From the NCBI RefSeq assembly GCF_022695595.1, contig NZ_CP074380.1, positions 4,872,501 through 4,936,500 on the forward strand: DNA of 64,000 bases. Direction: 5' to 3'. Below, one piece after another: positions 19,003 through 27,526 of the stretch (its first letter is position 1; each line of letters opens with the position of its first letter). The translations under genes and the position numbers were made by a program. A model generated the notes under the pieces. It was not told the origin of the DNA. It searched no databases and saw only the letters and a program-made list of their open reading frames with translations. Source of the DNA: Streptomyces sp. MST-110588 (GTDB lineage Bacteria; Actinomycetota; Actinomycetes; Streptomycetales; Streptomycetaceae).

Positions 19003-19324
19003 CGTGTGCCTGCCTTGTCATCGGAACGGCCCGACGGCTGCCGGGCCGGGCCGGCGGGTACCCGGCCGCCGTGCGCCAGAACGCCGCATTCCGGCACGGC
19101 GGCCCGGCAGGCGTGCCGTCGGCCAGTGACCCGGGTGACGGAAGGAGCCGGGTGCGCCGGGACGGGCCGCCGTGAGTGACGTGCGGGGCGGTCGGCGCGA
19201 CGGGGGCCGGTTGGCGGGGCGGGACGGCCCGACGTCGGCCGGAACGCTGCGGCCTCGTGGGGAGGGCCGCCTCGTGGGGAGGACCGCGGAGCAATGAGCG
19301 ACAAGAAGGACCCCGGCCCACCCC

Positions 19325-20491
19325 CTACGGCTTCACGTGACGTGGAGCGGGCGCCCCGGCGCGCGAGAACCGGGAGAACAGGTCCAGCCGCCCACTCCCA
19401 CGGCCACGGCGAGGGCGCGGCGGGCTGGTCGCGGACTCGACCAGAATGAGGGCGACATCGTCGTCACGGGCGTTGTGGGTGTGCTGGGCCAGCGTCAGCA
19501 GGACCATGTCCAGGGCGTCTCCCAGACGGGGAAAACCGCAGGCGGGAGCCAGGTCCGCCGGGTCGAACGACACGCCCTGCGGATCGCGGGCCTCGGCGAT
19601 GCCGTCGGTGTAGAACAGCACCCGGTCGCCGGGCGCCAGCTTCACCTGCTGCACCAGAGGGGCCGGACAGCGCCCGATGGGAGCGGTCGGCTCGGCGGGG
19701 TGGATCAAGGACGGCGGGCCGTCGAGGGACAGGTGCAGGGGCGGGTGGTGGCCGCAGTTCGCCAGCCGCAGCCGGCCCGGCGCGAACTCGGCGACCATGG
19801 CGGTGATGAACTCCTGCTCGCCGAGTTCCTCGGCCAGCCGCCGGTCCGTTTCCCGTACGACGTCGGCGAGGTCGGTGTGGGTGAAGGCGCAGTCGCGGAA
19901 GTGCCCGATGACGGTGGCGGAGAGCTGCAGCGCGTCCCCGGTCTCGACGTGCCCGGCATCCGCGTCGTCCCCGGAGCGGCCGGTGTTCTCACCGTGTACG
20001 TCCCCCAGGAGCAGCCGCAGCCCGTTGGGTGTGTGGGCGAAGGCGTACAGGTCGCCCCCGATGACGGCCCGTGGCGCGGCGGAGCGGTAACGGGCGCAGA
20101 CCGCCAGTCCGCCGACGCGGAAGTAGGTGGGCTGGAGGATCGCGGGCTGGGCGGTGGCGGCGAGTTCGGCCAGGTATGCGTGGGTCGTGGTGTGCCGCCG
20201 GGCCGTCGAGGTGGCGTGCACCGCCGCCACCACGAGGAAGATCATCAGCAGTACCTCGTCGAAGCGCCCCAGTGTCCCTTCGTGGTCCGCCACCAGTACC
20301 GCGAGGAGTACGCACGAACCTCCCACCACCGCCGTACGGCCGCCGTTCAGCCGGGTGGCGGCCAGCAGCGGACACATGAGCAGCAGACCGCCGAGGTTGC
20401 TCGCCGGCCCGAGAGCCACGTCCAGCGCCGCCACGAAGGCCCCGACACCCACGCTCAGCAGCAGCCACTTCGTCGGATAAGCGATGCGCAC
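19325..20491 (-). CDS. Membrane-anchored PP2C-type (RsbU/SpoIIE) serine phosphatase
   Basis: 388 residues. Residues about 1-125 contain four or five hydrophobic segments; the C-terminal 250 residues are a SpoIIE/PP2C phosphatase domain with metal-binding blocks (RAVIGGDLYAF, LLGDVHGEN, FITAMVAEF, LANCGHHPPLHL, VLFYTDGIAEAR, DDDVALILV). These enzymes dephosphorylate anti-sigma-factor antagonists and thereby release alternative sigma factors. Start GTG at 20491 follows GGGGGAGAGT; upstream in-frame codons have no RBS. A STAS-domain antagonist is encoded 4 kb away (24634-25080), but a partnership is only a guess. Confidence 0.88.
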   Translation of the reverse strand: MRIAYPTKWLLLSVGVGAFVAALDVALGPASNLGGLLLMCPLLAATRLNGGRTAVVGGSCVLLAVLVADHEGTLGRFDEVLLMIFLVVAAVHATSTARRHTTTHAYLAELAATAQPAILQPTYFRVGGLAVCARYRSAAPRAVIGGDLYAFAHTPNGLRLLLGDVHGENTGRSGDDADAGHVETGDALQLSATVIGHFRDCAFTHTDLADVVRETDRRLAEELGEQEFITAMVAEFAPGRLRLANCGHHPPLHLSLDGPPSLIHPAEPTAPIGRCPAPLVQQVKLAPGDRVLFYTDGIAEARDPQGVSFDPADLAPACGFPRLGDALDMVLLTLAQHTHNARDDDVALILVESATSPPRPRRGRGSGRLDLFSRFSRAGAPAPRHVKP

Positions 20492-20777
20492 ACTCTCCCC
20501 CCACCACGGCGCACAACCCGGCACCGGCGGCGCTCGGCCGCTCGGCGCCGGTGACTGTCCGCACCCAGTCGCCGGATGGCCGCCGTGACCGGTGACGGCC
20601 GACCGCGCCGCCCTGCCCAAGACGTCCGAGCCAGGTCTACCCATCCGCTGGCCAGCACGAACCCCGACTTCGGTACGGCTGTCGCGGCGTAGGTACACGA
20701 CGGGGGAGGCGGCGGCGCCGCGGTTGACGTTCCGGTTGACGGCCGTACGGATATCACGGTGCGTGACGCGGCGCGCC

Positions 20778-20792
20778 CCGGGCTTCGCCCGG
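20778..20792. terminator. Short hairpin after Lrp/AsnC gene
   Basis: CCGGG-CTTCG-CCCGG, 85 nt past the stop of the minus-strand Lrp gene. A weak but plausible terminator; the remainder of 20492-20876 has no supported gene. Confidence 0.4.
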
Positions 20793-20876
20793 CGGGCTGT
20801 TCATCACGGCGCTGCTGGTCCACTGGGCGCGCCTGACGCGGCTTCGCGGAGGGGCGCCCGGCCCCGTGGCCCCGTT

Positions 20877-21368
20877 TCAGGGGCGTGGCAGAGGGCGCGG
20901 CAGGGCCGGCGCCGGGCCCGGCTTGACCGCTTCGTACGTCGGCAGCGTCTCGTACCGGCGCACCAGTTCCTCCTCGACGAAGAGCCTGCGGGACATCTCC
21001 CGGTAGGCAGCGAGGTCGGCGGTGACCAGTACGACCACGTAATCCCACTGCCCCACGACGGAATAGCACTGCTGGACCGCCGGCTCGGCGAGCATCCGCT
21101 CACGGAAGGCCGCGTCCTGTCCGGGGCCGTCCTCGACCAGCTCCACCAGGACCACGGCCGTGAGGCCCAGCCCCAGCGCGCGCGGATCGAGCACGGCGAC
21201 CTGGGCGCGGATCACCCCGGCGGCACGCAGCCGGGTGAGCCTGCGCTGTACGGCGCTCGGGGACAGGCCGACCCGGTCGCCGAGTTCGTGCAGGGGCCGG
21301 GTCGCGTCCCTTTGCACCAGGTCGAGAAGGAGGTGATCGGTCTCGTCGAGGGCAGGGGGTGCGGGCAC
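20877..21368 (-). CDS. Lrp/AsnC-family transcriptional regulator
   Basis: 163 residues from GTG 21368. N-terminal helix-turn-helix (LDETDHLLLDLVQRDATRPL.. then LSPSAVQRRLTRLRAAGVI) and a C-terminal RAM ligand-binding domain (VVLVELVEDGPGQ, YSVVGQWDYVVVLVTADL). Proteins of this family form octamers and sense amino acids. It is divergent from the PatB/MalY aminotransferase gene, with a GGTGACGG...CCGTCACC repeat between them, so it probably controls that gene and itself. Confidence 0.9.
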   Translation of the reverse strand: MPAPPALDETDHLLLDLVQRDATRPLHELGDRVGLSPSAVQRRLTRLRAAGVIRAQVAVLDPRALGLGLTAVVLVELVEDGPGQDAAFRERMLAEPAVQQCYSVVGQWDYVVVLVTADLAAYREMSRRLFVEEELVRRYETLPTYEAVKPGPAPALPRPLPRP

Positions 21369-21383
21369 GCAACGATATTGCGT

Positions 21384-21414
21384 GGTGACGGGAAAATCGT
21401 CAATCGCCGTCACC
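21384..21414. promoter_or_regulatory. Inverted repeat, candidate Lrp-type operator
   Basis: GGTGACGG, 15-nt spacer, CCGTCACC: perfect 8-nt arms in the divergent region between the Lrp/AsnC gene and the aminotransferase gene, 16 nt upstream of the regulator start codon. A/T-rich spacer (GAAAATCGTCAAT) fits a bendable Lrp site. Confidence 0.5.
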
Positions 21415-21445
21415 GGTACACGTTTTACGCTCAGCGGCGGATCCG

Positions 21446-21547
21446 ATGCCGAAGAAGCGGCCGAAGAAGCAGCAGAACCAGCAGTCAAAGAAGCAGCAGA
21501 AGCAGCAGAAACGGCGGACAAGGCGTCGAAGAAGCCAAGACCCGTGA
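21446..21547 (+). CDS. Possible 33-aa very basic peptide (Lys/Gln/Arg-rich)
   Basis: ATG at 21446 opens 33 codons of which over half encode Lys, Arg or Gln (MPKKRPKKQQNQQSKKQQKQ, then an Arg block RRTRRRR), ending TGA 21545-21547, 16 nt before the aminotransferase start. The DNA is a purine-rich GAAGCAGCAGAA repeat, so it may be only a repeat tract. There is no good RBS (GCGGCGG upstream). Such a peptide would bind nucleic acid. Low confidence. Confidence 0.25.
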   Translation: MPKKRPKKQQNQQSKKQQKQQKRRTRRRRSQDP

Positions 21548-21562
21548 ACGGAGTGCCCCGGC

Positions 21563-22729
21563 ATGTTCGATGAACTCGACCCCGCGACGCTGAGGCGCCG
21601 GGCCGGCGTGAAATGGGACCGGGCCGCGCCCGGCGTCCTGCCGGCCTGGATCGCGGACATGGATTTCCCCGTGACGGACCCGGTACGGGAGGCGCTGGCG
21701 CGGCACCTGGAATCCGGGCCCGGGCTCGGCTACCCGGCCTGGGACAACCAGCCGGAGAAGAATCCGCTCGTCGGTGCCTTCGTCGAGCGTATGGAACACC
21801 GTTACAGCCTCGCGCTGGACCCCGCTCACGTACGGGTGTTCACGGAGCTGATCCAGACCCTTCAGGTGGTGCTGCACCTCGCGACCCGGCCCGGGGACGC
21901 GGTGGTCCTTCATACGCCCGCCTACCCCCCGTTCCTGAAGACCGTGACGGACATGGGGCGGCGGCTGGTCACCGTACCGGTGACCGACGGTGGCGAGGGC
22001 TGGGCCTTCGACAGCGAGCGGCTCGCCGAGGCCGTGGCGCGGCACGACTGCCGGGTGCTGGTGCTGGTCAACCCGCACAATCCCACCGGCCGGGTGATGA
22101 CCCGTGAGGAGCTGTCGGCGGTCGCGGAGATCGCCGCCCGGCACGACCTCCTGGTCGTCGCCGACGAGATCCACGCCGAGCTCACCTACGAGCCGCACCG
22201 GCACATCCCTTTCGCCTCGCTGGACCCGGAGACCGCCGGCCGCACCGTGACGCTGTCCTCCGCCAGCAAGGCGTTCAACCTGGCCGGGCTGCGCTGTTCG
22301 GTGGCCCACATCGGTGACGGCCGCGTCCGCCGGGCGCTGGAGGCACAGCCGCCGCAGTTGTACGGGGACGTCAGCTCCCTGAGCGTGCTGGCCACCGTGG
22401 CCGCCTGGCAGGAGGGCGAACCCTGGCTGGAGGAGGCGCGCCGGACCCTGGCCCGCAACCGCCGTATGGTCGCCGAGTCGCTGCCGCCCGGCATCCGCCA
22501 CCACGCTCCCGAGGCGACCTATCTGGCCTGGCTCGACTGCCGCGAGCTGGGCCTCGGCGCGGACCCGGCCGCGTTCTTCCTGGAAGAGGCCGGGGTGATG
22601 CTCAGTCCGGGGCCTGATTTCGGTGCCGTGGGCGAGGGGTTCGCGCGGCTGAACTTCGCGACGTCCAAGGCGGTGCTCGAAGAAATACTCGACCGTATGC
22701 GCAACGCCGTCGAGCGGCGCGGGGCCTGA
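21563..22729 (+). CDS. MalY/PatB-family PLP aminotransferase / C-S lyase
   Basis: 388 residues, fold-type I. The substrate pattern WIADMDFPV near residue 31, LVNPHNPTGRVMTREEL, DEIHAELTYEPHRHIPF and the PLP lysine in LSSASKAFNLAGLRCS (near residue 235) are typical of MalY/PatB enzymes, which cleave cystathionine or cysteine conjugates, or act as aminotransferases. Start ATG 21563 has GGAG 13 nt upstream. It is divergent from an Lrp/AsnC regulator, which probably responds to an amino acid related to the substrate. Confidence 0.88.
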   Translation: MFDELDPATLRRRAGVKWDRAAPGVLPAWIADMDFPVTDPVREALARHLESGPGLGYPAWDNQPEKNPLVGAFVERMEHRYSLALDPAHVRVFTELIQTLQVVLHLATRPGDAVVLHTPAYPPFLKTVTDMGRRLVTVPVTDGGEGWAFDSERLAEAVARHDCRVLVLVNPHNPTGRVMTREELSAVAEIAARHDLLVVADEIHAELTYEPHRHIPFASLDPETAGRTVTLSSASKAFNLAGLRCSVAHIGDGRVRRALEAQPPQLYGDVSSLSVLATVAAWQEGEPWLEEARRTLARNRRMVAESLPPGIRHHAPEATYLAWLDCRELGLGADPAAFFLEEAGVMLSPGPDFGAVGEGFARLNFATSKAVLEEILDRMRNAVERRGA

Positions 22730-23381
22730 TGAGGCGGGTGCGAGCGGGCGAGGGACAGAGGGAGAGGGAGGGGAGGGGGAGGGGAAGAGTGAGGGTGCCG
22801 GGCTGTGCGGCCGTACGGTCGTGGCCGGTGTCACGGAAGTCATGCAAGACACGGGTGGAACGGATGTCACGGATGTCACGGATGTTGCGACACGGCGGCG
22901 GGTGGCCGTGACTGAGGGCCCATGTCGTGATGCGATGGCTGCCGTCGGGACGTGGTGGCGCGCGGCCGGCCCGCGGCGACGTGCGCGTGCGCAGGCGCGT
23001 GCCTGTCGTGGTGCGGTGACACCGCGGCGCGACGGGACCGCGGCGCGAGGACACCGCGGCGCGATGACGCGTCGTCGCGGTGCGTCCATGCGCAGGGCGC
23101 GCAGGTATACGGGCGTACAGGAAGCGCGTGCCGGCGCGCAGGCGTGCAGACCTGTCGGCGCGCAGCACGGAGCCACCGTGCAGCTCGGCGGCTTTCCCGG
23201 CCGGGCACGGCGTAACCGGTGCGTGTGACGCCCGCGTGATGTCCGTGTGATGTCCGTGTGATGTCCGTACGGCGTCCGCGTGGCGTCGCCGTACGGCCGC
23301 GGGAGCAGCCGCGCGTGGACCCCACCGGTCCGGTGACGGGACGGCGTGGGGCCGGCGGAGACCGCGCCGCGTAGGGCCGGC
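22730..23381. repeat. Non-coding low-complexity region
   Basis: 650 nt with no supported gene. It holds a purine tract at 22740-22795 (GAGGGAGGGG words), an ACGGATGTC 10-bp repeat at 22859-22885, CGCGGCG-rich text at 23020-23060 and three copies of GTGATGTCCGT near 23237-23270. It looks like degenerate simple-sequence DNA rather than a decayed gene. Confidence 0.5.
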
Positions 23382-24137
23382 TCATGTGCCGTACGAGCCG
23401 GGCGCCATCTGCTGCCGCGGGAGATAGGCCACCTGGGCGTCACCCTCGTGCTGCGCCCAGGCGTCGTTGGTGGTGCGCCGGCGGTGCCGTCCCCGGTCCT
23501 CCTGGCCAACCACCGTCGGCTCGGGGTACGCCGCCGTCGAAGCGGCGGAGTGGGACCCCGACGGCCAGACCGACAACTGCTGCACCCGCAGCATGACGCT
23601 GTGCAGGTCCATGCCGAGCTGGTCCGCCAGCACCTGCGGATCCAGGCCGGCCCACCATCCCTGGACCAGCACCGCGTCCATGGAGGGCGTCCACCACGGG
23701 GTGCCGGAGGCCGCGGCGGGCTTGGGCTGCTGCTGCTCGGGCGGCGGCGCGGGTTCTTCGGGGACCGGCATCGGCTCCTGCTGCGGCAGCGGCACGACCT
23801 GCGGTTCCTCGCCCTGGTAGAGCGAGGCCGCCTCCCCTATCGAAGGGGCGCGCTGACTCGCCGCGTGGGCGAGCAGTTGCTCCGCCGTCTCGCGGCCCTG
23901 CACCCGGCCCACGGTGCGCCGCGCGGCCCGTACGGTCCGCTCGCCCAGCCCCAGGAATCCCGCCACCGCGCCGTCGCTGCCCACCGTCACCGCCATCGCC
24001 GCCAGCAGCCGGGCCCGGTTCCGCTGCTCCTCGTCCAACGCCCGCTGTGCCGCCTCCACTCTCTCCTCCGCCCGGCAAAAAGCCTCGGCCAACGTCGAAT
24101 GGCGCTCCCAGTGTTCTCTTACGTCCACGTTCGCCAA
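23382..24137 (-). CDS. Unrecognised soluble protein with N-terminal coiled coil
   Basis: About 251 residues (start TTG 24137 or GTG 24128; neither has a well-spaced RBS). Residues about 15-45 form a charged helix (AEAFCRAEERVEAAQRAL), followed by a helix-turn-helix-like segment (GAVAGFLGLGERTVRAARRTVG, about 56-77), a Pro/Gln/Glu-rich linker (about 110-140) and a Trp-rich region (TPWWTPSMDAVLVQGWWAG) with a second HTH-like helix pair (PQVLADQLGMDLHSVMLRVQQL). This pattern suggests a DNA-binding protein common in Streptomyces, but I do not recognise a named family. Confidence 0.6.
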   Translation of the reverse strand: MANVDVREHWERHSTLAEAFCRAEERVEAAQRALDEEQRNRARLLAAMAVTVGSDGAVAGFLGLGERTVRAARRTVGRVQGRETAEQLLAHAASQRAPSIGEAASLYQGEEPQVVPLPQQEPMPVPEEPAPPPEQQQPKPAAASGTPWWTPSMDAVLVQGWWAGLDPQVLADQLGMDLHSVMLRVQQLSVWPSGSHSAASTAAYPEPTVVGQEDRGRHRRRTTNDAWAQHEGDAQVAYLPRQQMAPGSYGT

Positions 24138-24323
24138 ACGTTTTCCAGGGGCCTCCTGGTGCGGCTGGCGGCACCGGGAACCCCCGGATGGCAGAGTTGT
24201 CTGTCAATCCGTTGTGTGAATTGCGCCCTCTGCGCGCTCCGCCCGGCTCCTGTGCGCCGCGTCCTGCCGATTGCCACCCGGTTGCCGCACATCCCGGGGC
24301 CAAATGCGGGCGTTAGCCGACAC

Positions 24324-24575
24324 ATGAACCCCACTTCGTCCCGCCGGCTTGCCGCGCCATCGGTGCCCAGTGATTTCGTTCCCGCCTCACGCGAGGTGTG
24401 GACCTTCAGCCCCGCCGTCGGCGGTGACGACGGAGTCGGCGCCTCCCTCCAACGCGGTGACCAGCACGTCCCGTTGCGCTATTGCGCCCGCCAGTTGGCC
24501 GATTTTCTTCACCACATGCAGCAGCTCCAGAGTGAATACGCCCGGCGCAGCGTCATTCCTCCGGCCGGCCGCTGA
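24324..24575 (+). CDS. Small hypothetical protein (83 aa), low support
   Basis: ATG at 24324, 83 codons. A Pro/Ser-rich N-terminal half is followed by a helix ending LADFLHHMQQLQSEYARRS. There is no clear RBS. An opposite-strand frame of 72 codons (24387-24605) with a LELLHVVKKIGQLAGAIAQR helix is equally plausible; codon third-position G+C does not decide. One of the two may be real. Confidence 0.3.
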   Translation: MNPTSSRRLAAPSVPSDFVPASREVWTFSPAVGGDDGVGASLQRGDQHVPLRYCARQLADFLHHMQQLQSEYARRSVIPPAGR

Positions 24576-24633
24576 GGGGCGGTACGGCGAAGGGCGGCCG
24601 GACACGGCGGCTGGACCCGGCTGCCGGCCCGGC

Positions 24634-25080
24634 CTACTGGGCGGACTCCTCGGCGTGGGGCCGTACGGGCGGGACGCCGTCGCCGGCGGTGAGGGCCGGG
24701 GGCCAGGCGGGGCGGTGCTCGTCGGGTACGGCCGTCAGGGCGTGGCCGACCGTGGGAAAGCACGTGAAGGCGTCCACGGCCCGGGTCACCAGCAGGACGT
24801 TCAGCACGCGCATGCCCAGGGAGGCGAGCAGCAGCCGCCCCTGCATGCGCCGGCACAGCCACTCCACGGCGAGCAGACAGTTCAGGCCGCGCGAGTCGCA
24901 GAACCGCAGCGCGGTCAGGTCCAGTACGAGGAACCGGCGCCCGTCGGCGATCACCGCACCGACCTCGTCCAGGAACTGGCGCTCGCCGTGCATGTCCAGT
25001 TCCCCGGCCACCCGCAGCACCGCGCACTGCTCGCCGTCGGCCAGCGTCGTGATCGTCAGGCGCCGCCTGCCTTGGGACAT
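24634..25080 (-). CDS. STAS-domain anti-sigma-factor antagonist
   Basis: 148 residues from ATG 25080 with GGAGGAG 2-8 nt upstream. The STAS fold is evident: AVLRVAGELDMHGERQFLDEV, then LVLDLTALRFCDSRGLNCLL with the conserved DSRG phosphoserine site near residue 70. Such proteins bind anti-sigma kinases when unphosphorylated. The C-terminal 40 residues are Pro-rich and unstructured. No anti-sigma factor lies next to it; a PP2C phosphatase at 19325 could act on it. Confidence 0.85.
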   Translation of the reverse strand: MSQGRRRLTITTLADGEQCAVLRVAGELDMHGERQFLDEVGAVIADGRRFLVLDLTALRFCDSRGLNCLLAVEWLCRRMQGRLLLASLGMRVLNVLLVTRAVDAFTCFPTVGHALTAVPDEHRPAWPPALTAGDGVPPVRPHAEESAQ

Positions 25081-25523
25081 CGCTCCTCCACTACACGTCG
25101 TCCGGGAACGGCCGGACCACCGGGATGAGCTGGCCGCCGCACGGCACGGGCCGTACGGCGTGAGCGGGCCCGGCCGCCTTCGCGGCGTCCACCCGCGCCA
25201 GTCTCGCGCACGCCCGGCGCCGACGCACCACTGTTGCGGGCGCCACGACGGTCCGGCCGAATGTGTGCGGCATTCGGGTGATGGCCCACGGGGTTTGCCC
25301 CCAGGGTTTCCTCCACGAGGCAGGATCGTTGAACAGGTCAATTGGGGTGTGCAGTGCTGTTGAATGGTGGATTTTCGCCGCGGCCCTGCGGTAACGCTGT
25401 CTCAATTCCGCCTCCGGTGACCTCCGGACCGGCTGATGAAGCACGTTGTGCCTTCCCTTGCTGAAGGGAATCCCGCGCACCGGCGAGCGCCCGTGCGTAA
25501 GGACTCAAGACAAGAGAAACGAA
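25081..25523. promoter_or_regulatory. Upstream region of the wall-anchored chaplin gene, with CATTCGGGTGA element
   Basis: 443 nt without a gene. CATTCGGGTGA at 25271-25281 matches the element that abuts the -35 box of all three rodlin promoters in this window, but here no matching -35/-10 follows at the rodlin spacing. A CGTTGA hexamer at 25327-25332 could be a -10 for a BldN-type promoter. The STAS gene also starts from this region. Confidence 0.35.
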
Positions 25524-26096
25524 ATGCGACAGACCTTTAGAAAAGGCGTTCTCATTGCGGCTGCCGCATCGGGAGTCGTCTTCACGGGCGTGAGTGGCAG
25601 CGCCCTGGCGGACTCCGGGGCCCAGGGAAGCGCCGCCCAGGCCCCAGGAGCGGTCTCGGGGAATCTGGGGGAGGTGCCGCTTCATGTGCCGACCCAGTTG
25701 TGCGACAACACGATCGACGTCATCGGGATCCTGAACCCCGCGTTCGGCAACGTGTGCAGAAACGGCATCGGGCCGCTGGGCCCGCCGCCTCACCAGCCCC
25801 CGGAGGAGCATCAGCCCCCGGAGCACGCGCAGCCCCACGAGCCGTCGGCCGAGCCCCGTCCGGCGCCGGAGCCCGCCGCCGGGCGGGAGGGTGACGGCCG
25901 GTCCGGCGGGGCCGCGCCCGGCGCCGCTCCGGAAGTGGTCCACGCGGCCGATCCCGGGGTGGCCGAGCCGGCGGCTCCCGAGCCGATGCTGGCGCGTACC
26001 GGCGCCGACCAGCTCGGCATCGCGGCCGGCGGCGGCGCGGTGCTGCTGCTCGGCGGCGCGCTGCTGCTGCGCCGGGCTCGTACGAAACGGGACTGA
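25524..26096 (+). CDS. Long chaplin with one chaplin domain and LAxTG sortase signal
   Basis: 190-residue secreted protein that should be covalently anchored to the cell wall. Signal peptide residues 1-30 (ends GSALADSG), one chaplin domain about residues 43-77 (GNLGEVPLHVPTQLCDNTID.. then NPAFGNVCRNG) with its two cysteines, a Pro/Glu/Ala-rich spacer, and a C-terminal LARTG sorting motif, hydrophobic helix and RRARTKRD tail. Known long chaplins (ChpA-C) carry two chaplin domains; this one has only one, and its spacer is Pro-rich. Chaplins form amyloid rodlet layers that let aerial hyphae leave the water surface. Confidence 0.9.
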   Translation: MRQTFRKGVLIAAAASGVVFTGVSGSALADSGAQGSAAQAPGAVSGNLGEVPLHVPTQLCDNTIDVIGILNPAFGNVCRNGIGPLGPPPHQPPEEHQPPEHAQPHEPSAEPRPAPEPAAGREGDGRSGGAAPGAAPEVVHAADPGVAEPAAPEPMLARTGADQLGIAAGGGAVLLLGGALLLRRARTKRD

Positions 26097-26111
26097 GCGG
26101 CGCGGCGGCAC

Positions 26112-26190
26112 TCCTGGCCCCAAGGCCCCTGGCCCCAAGGCCCCTGGCGCCAAGGTTCCCTGGCGCCAAGGTTCCCTGGCCCCAAGGCTC
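26112..26190. repeat. 15-bp tandem repeat downstream of chaplin gene
   Basis: Five copies of a CCTGGCCCCAAGG-type 15-bp unit, with two copies reading CCTGGCGCCAAGG. It lies between the long chaplin stop and its terminator hairpin, in the mRNA 3' UTR. Confidence 0.8.
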
Positions 26191-26200
26191 CTGGCATCAC

Positions 26201-26228
26201 AGCGGACCGGCTTCCCAGCCGGTCCGCT
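26201..26228 (+). terminator. Terminator of the long chaplin gene
   Basis: Perfect 12-bp stem AGCGGACCGGCT/AGCCGGTCCGCT with TCCC loop. Confidence 0.85.
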
Positions 26229-26444
26229 GTCGCGTTCGGGCATGTACGGGCAGGATGGGTCGTATCTGAGTGGCGGAGGGGCGGGCGGCGGGGCGGTAGC
26301 GCGGGCCCGCCGGAGGGGGAAACGCTGGTGCTGCAACTGGAGGCACTCGGCCCTCGAACAGGCGTATTGAGTAGCAACATGTGATCGAATGATGACAGCG
26401 AGGTACTCATAGCGCGTCACATTTCTGCGCACGAGGAGAGAGAT

Positions 26445-26744
26445 ATGCGCAAGCTCATTGGACGCGTCGCCGCCTCGGCCGCCATCGCTGCCGCCGCCAT
26501 GGTTCCGCTTGCGGGTGCGGCGTCCGCCCAGGGCCAGGCCGAGAGCTATCAAGAGGTCACCAACAACAGCGTCGTGGAACGCTGCTGGAACGGGTACTGC
26601 GAGAAGCACGAGGACCATGGTTACGACCATCACCAGGGTTACGGCCACCACGATGGTTACGGCCAGGACCACGGATACGGCCAGGACCACGGCTACTACG
26701 GACAGGGCCTGTTCGGTCTGGGTCTCGGCCTCGGCATTCTGTGA
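26445..26744 (+). CDS. Secreted Gly/His/Tyr-rich protein, unrecognised
   Basis: 99 residues; AGGAGAG lies 8 nt before ATG. Signal peptide (about 1-29, ending GAASAQG), then VTNNSVVERCWNGYCEKHED with a CWNGYC cysteine pair, then a tandem repeat of Gly-Tyr, His and Asp (GYDHHQGYGHHDGYGQDHGY, residues about 65-85) and a hydrophobic Gly/Leu C terminus (GLFGLGLGLGIL). Repeats rich in His could bind metal; Gly-Tyr repeats resemble structural cell-surface proteins. It sits between two chaplin genes with its own strong terminator, so a role on the aerial hypha or spore surface is likely but unproven. Confidence 0.8.
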   Translation: MRKLIGRVAASAAIAAAAMVPLAGAASAQGQAESYQEVTNNSVVERCWNGYCEKHEDHGYDHHQGYGHHDGYGQDHGYGQDHGYYGQGLFGLGLGLGIL

Positions 26745-26842
26745 CCCGCGTTCGCTGAACCTTCCCTTGTGATCCGCGCCCCGCGATCCGCGCCCCGTTC
26801 CGGCGGGCCGCACCGGGCGGTGTCCGGCGACGGCCGCGGAAC

Positions 26843-26880
26843 GCGGACAAGGCCCCGCGGCTTCGCGGGGCCTTGTCCGC
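26843..26880 (+). terminator. Terminator of the Gly/His/Tyr-rich gene
   Basis: 17-bp perfect stem GCGGACAAGGCCCCGCG / CGCGGGGCCTTGTCCGC closing a GCTT loop. Confidence 0.9.
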
Positions 26881-27080
26881 GTCCGGGGGCGGGGTGGGGG
26901 CACGGGACGACGTCCGGCGGCTCACGGAATCCCCCGTCCCGTTACGTGTCATCCGATTGGCACATTTGGCGCTTCATTCACCCGTCGGTGGCGCTACCTC
27001 TCCGGCTGTTGATGCGTTGATCTGTTTGTCGCTCCCAGCGGCTAACCGTATTTGTCTGCTGTCCAGTAAAGAGGTTCGCG

Positions 27081-27329
27081 ATGAAGCGCGTTTCGAAGGC
27101 CATCGTTCTGTCCGCGGCTGCCGGGCTCGCCGTTGTGGGCGGAGCCGGAATGGCCTCCGCCACGGACGGCGGTGCCGCCGCGCAGGGCGTCGCCCAGCAC
27201 TCGCCGGGCGTCGCGTCCGGCAACGTGGTCCAGGTGCCGGTCCACGTGCCGGTCAACGTCTGCGGCAACACCATCAACGTCGTCGGGGTGCTCAACCCGT
27301 CGCACGGCAACGTCTGCGTGAACAACTGA
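27081..27329 (+). CDS. Short chaplin
   Basis: 82 residues: signal peptide about 1-28 (ends MASATDG), then a single chaplin domain (SGNVVQVPVHVPVNVCGNTI, and NPSHGNVCVNN at the C terminus) with two cysteines. Short chaplins are secreted, assemble into amyloid fibrils at the air-water interface and coat aerial hyphae. RBS AAAGAGG is 10 nt before the ATG. A CGTTGA hexamer at 27015-27020 with GCTACC 16 nt earlier may be a sigma-BldN-type promoter. A strong T-tailed hairpin follows. Confidence 0.95.
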   Translation: MKRVSKAIVLSAAAGLAVVGGAGMASATDGGAAAQGVAQHSPGVASGNVVQVPVHVPVNVCGNTINVVGVLNPSHGNVCVNN

Positions 27330-27405
27330 GACGAGCGCCCCCGACGCGGCACACGGCCGGTCGTCCTGACGGCCGGCGCCGCGGAGTGAGATCGTCCGGA
27401 GCCTG

Positions 27406-27442
27406 AGCGGGCCCGCCCCTGTGTGAAAGGGGCGGGCCCGCT
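27406..27442 (+). terminator. Terminator of short chaplin gene
   Basis: 15-bp perfect stem AGCGGGCCCGCCCCT / AGGGGCGGGCCCGCT, loop GTGTGAA, then TTGT. Confidence 0.9.
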
Positions 27443-27526
27443 TTGTCTGCGGCAGGACCGCTCGCCGCCGAACGGGAACCTCGCGGCAGGACGGCTGTCC
27501 GGTGATATGTGTCTACGGTTTCGCGG

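Noticed and set aside
21382..21573. 63-codon Ala/Glu-rich ORF before the aminotransferase
   Set aside because: Alternative frame of the purine-rich repeat and overlapping the aminotransferase start; no RBS.
24387..24605. Minus-strand 72-codon ORF
   Set aside because: Competes with the plus-strand ORF at 24324; evidence did not decide, so only one low-confidence entry was kept.
25271..25281. CATTCGGGTGA taken as a full rodlin-type promoter for the anchored chaplin
   Set aside because: The -35 and -10 hexamers are missing at the shared spacing and the start codon is 240 nt away; kept only as a possible protein-binding site.
26112..26190. Tandem 15-bp array considered as a CRISPR or attachment site
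   Set aside because: Units are directly adjacent with no spacers and there are no cas genes; it is a 3' UTR minisatellite.
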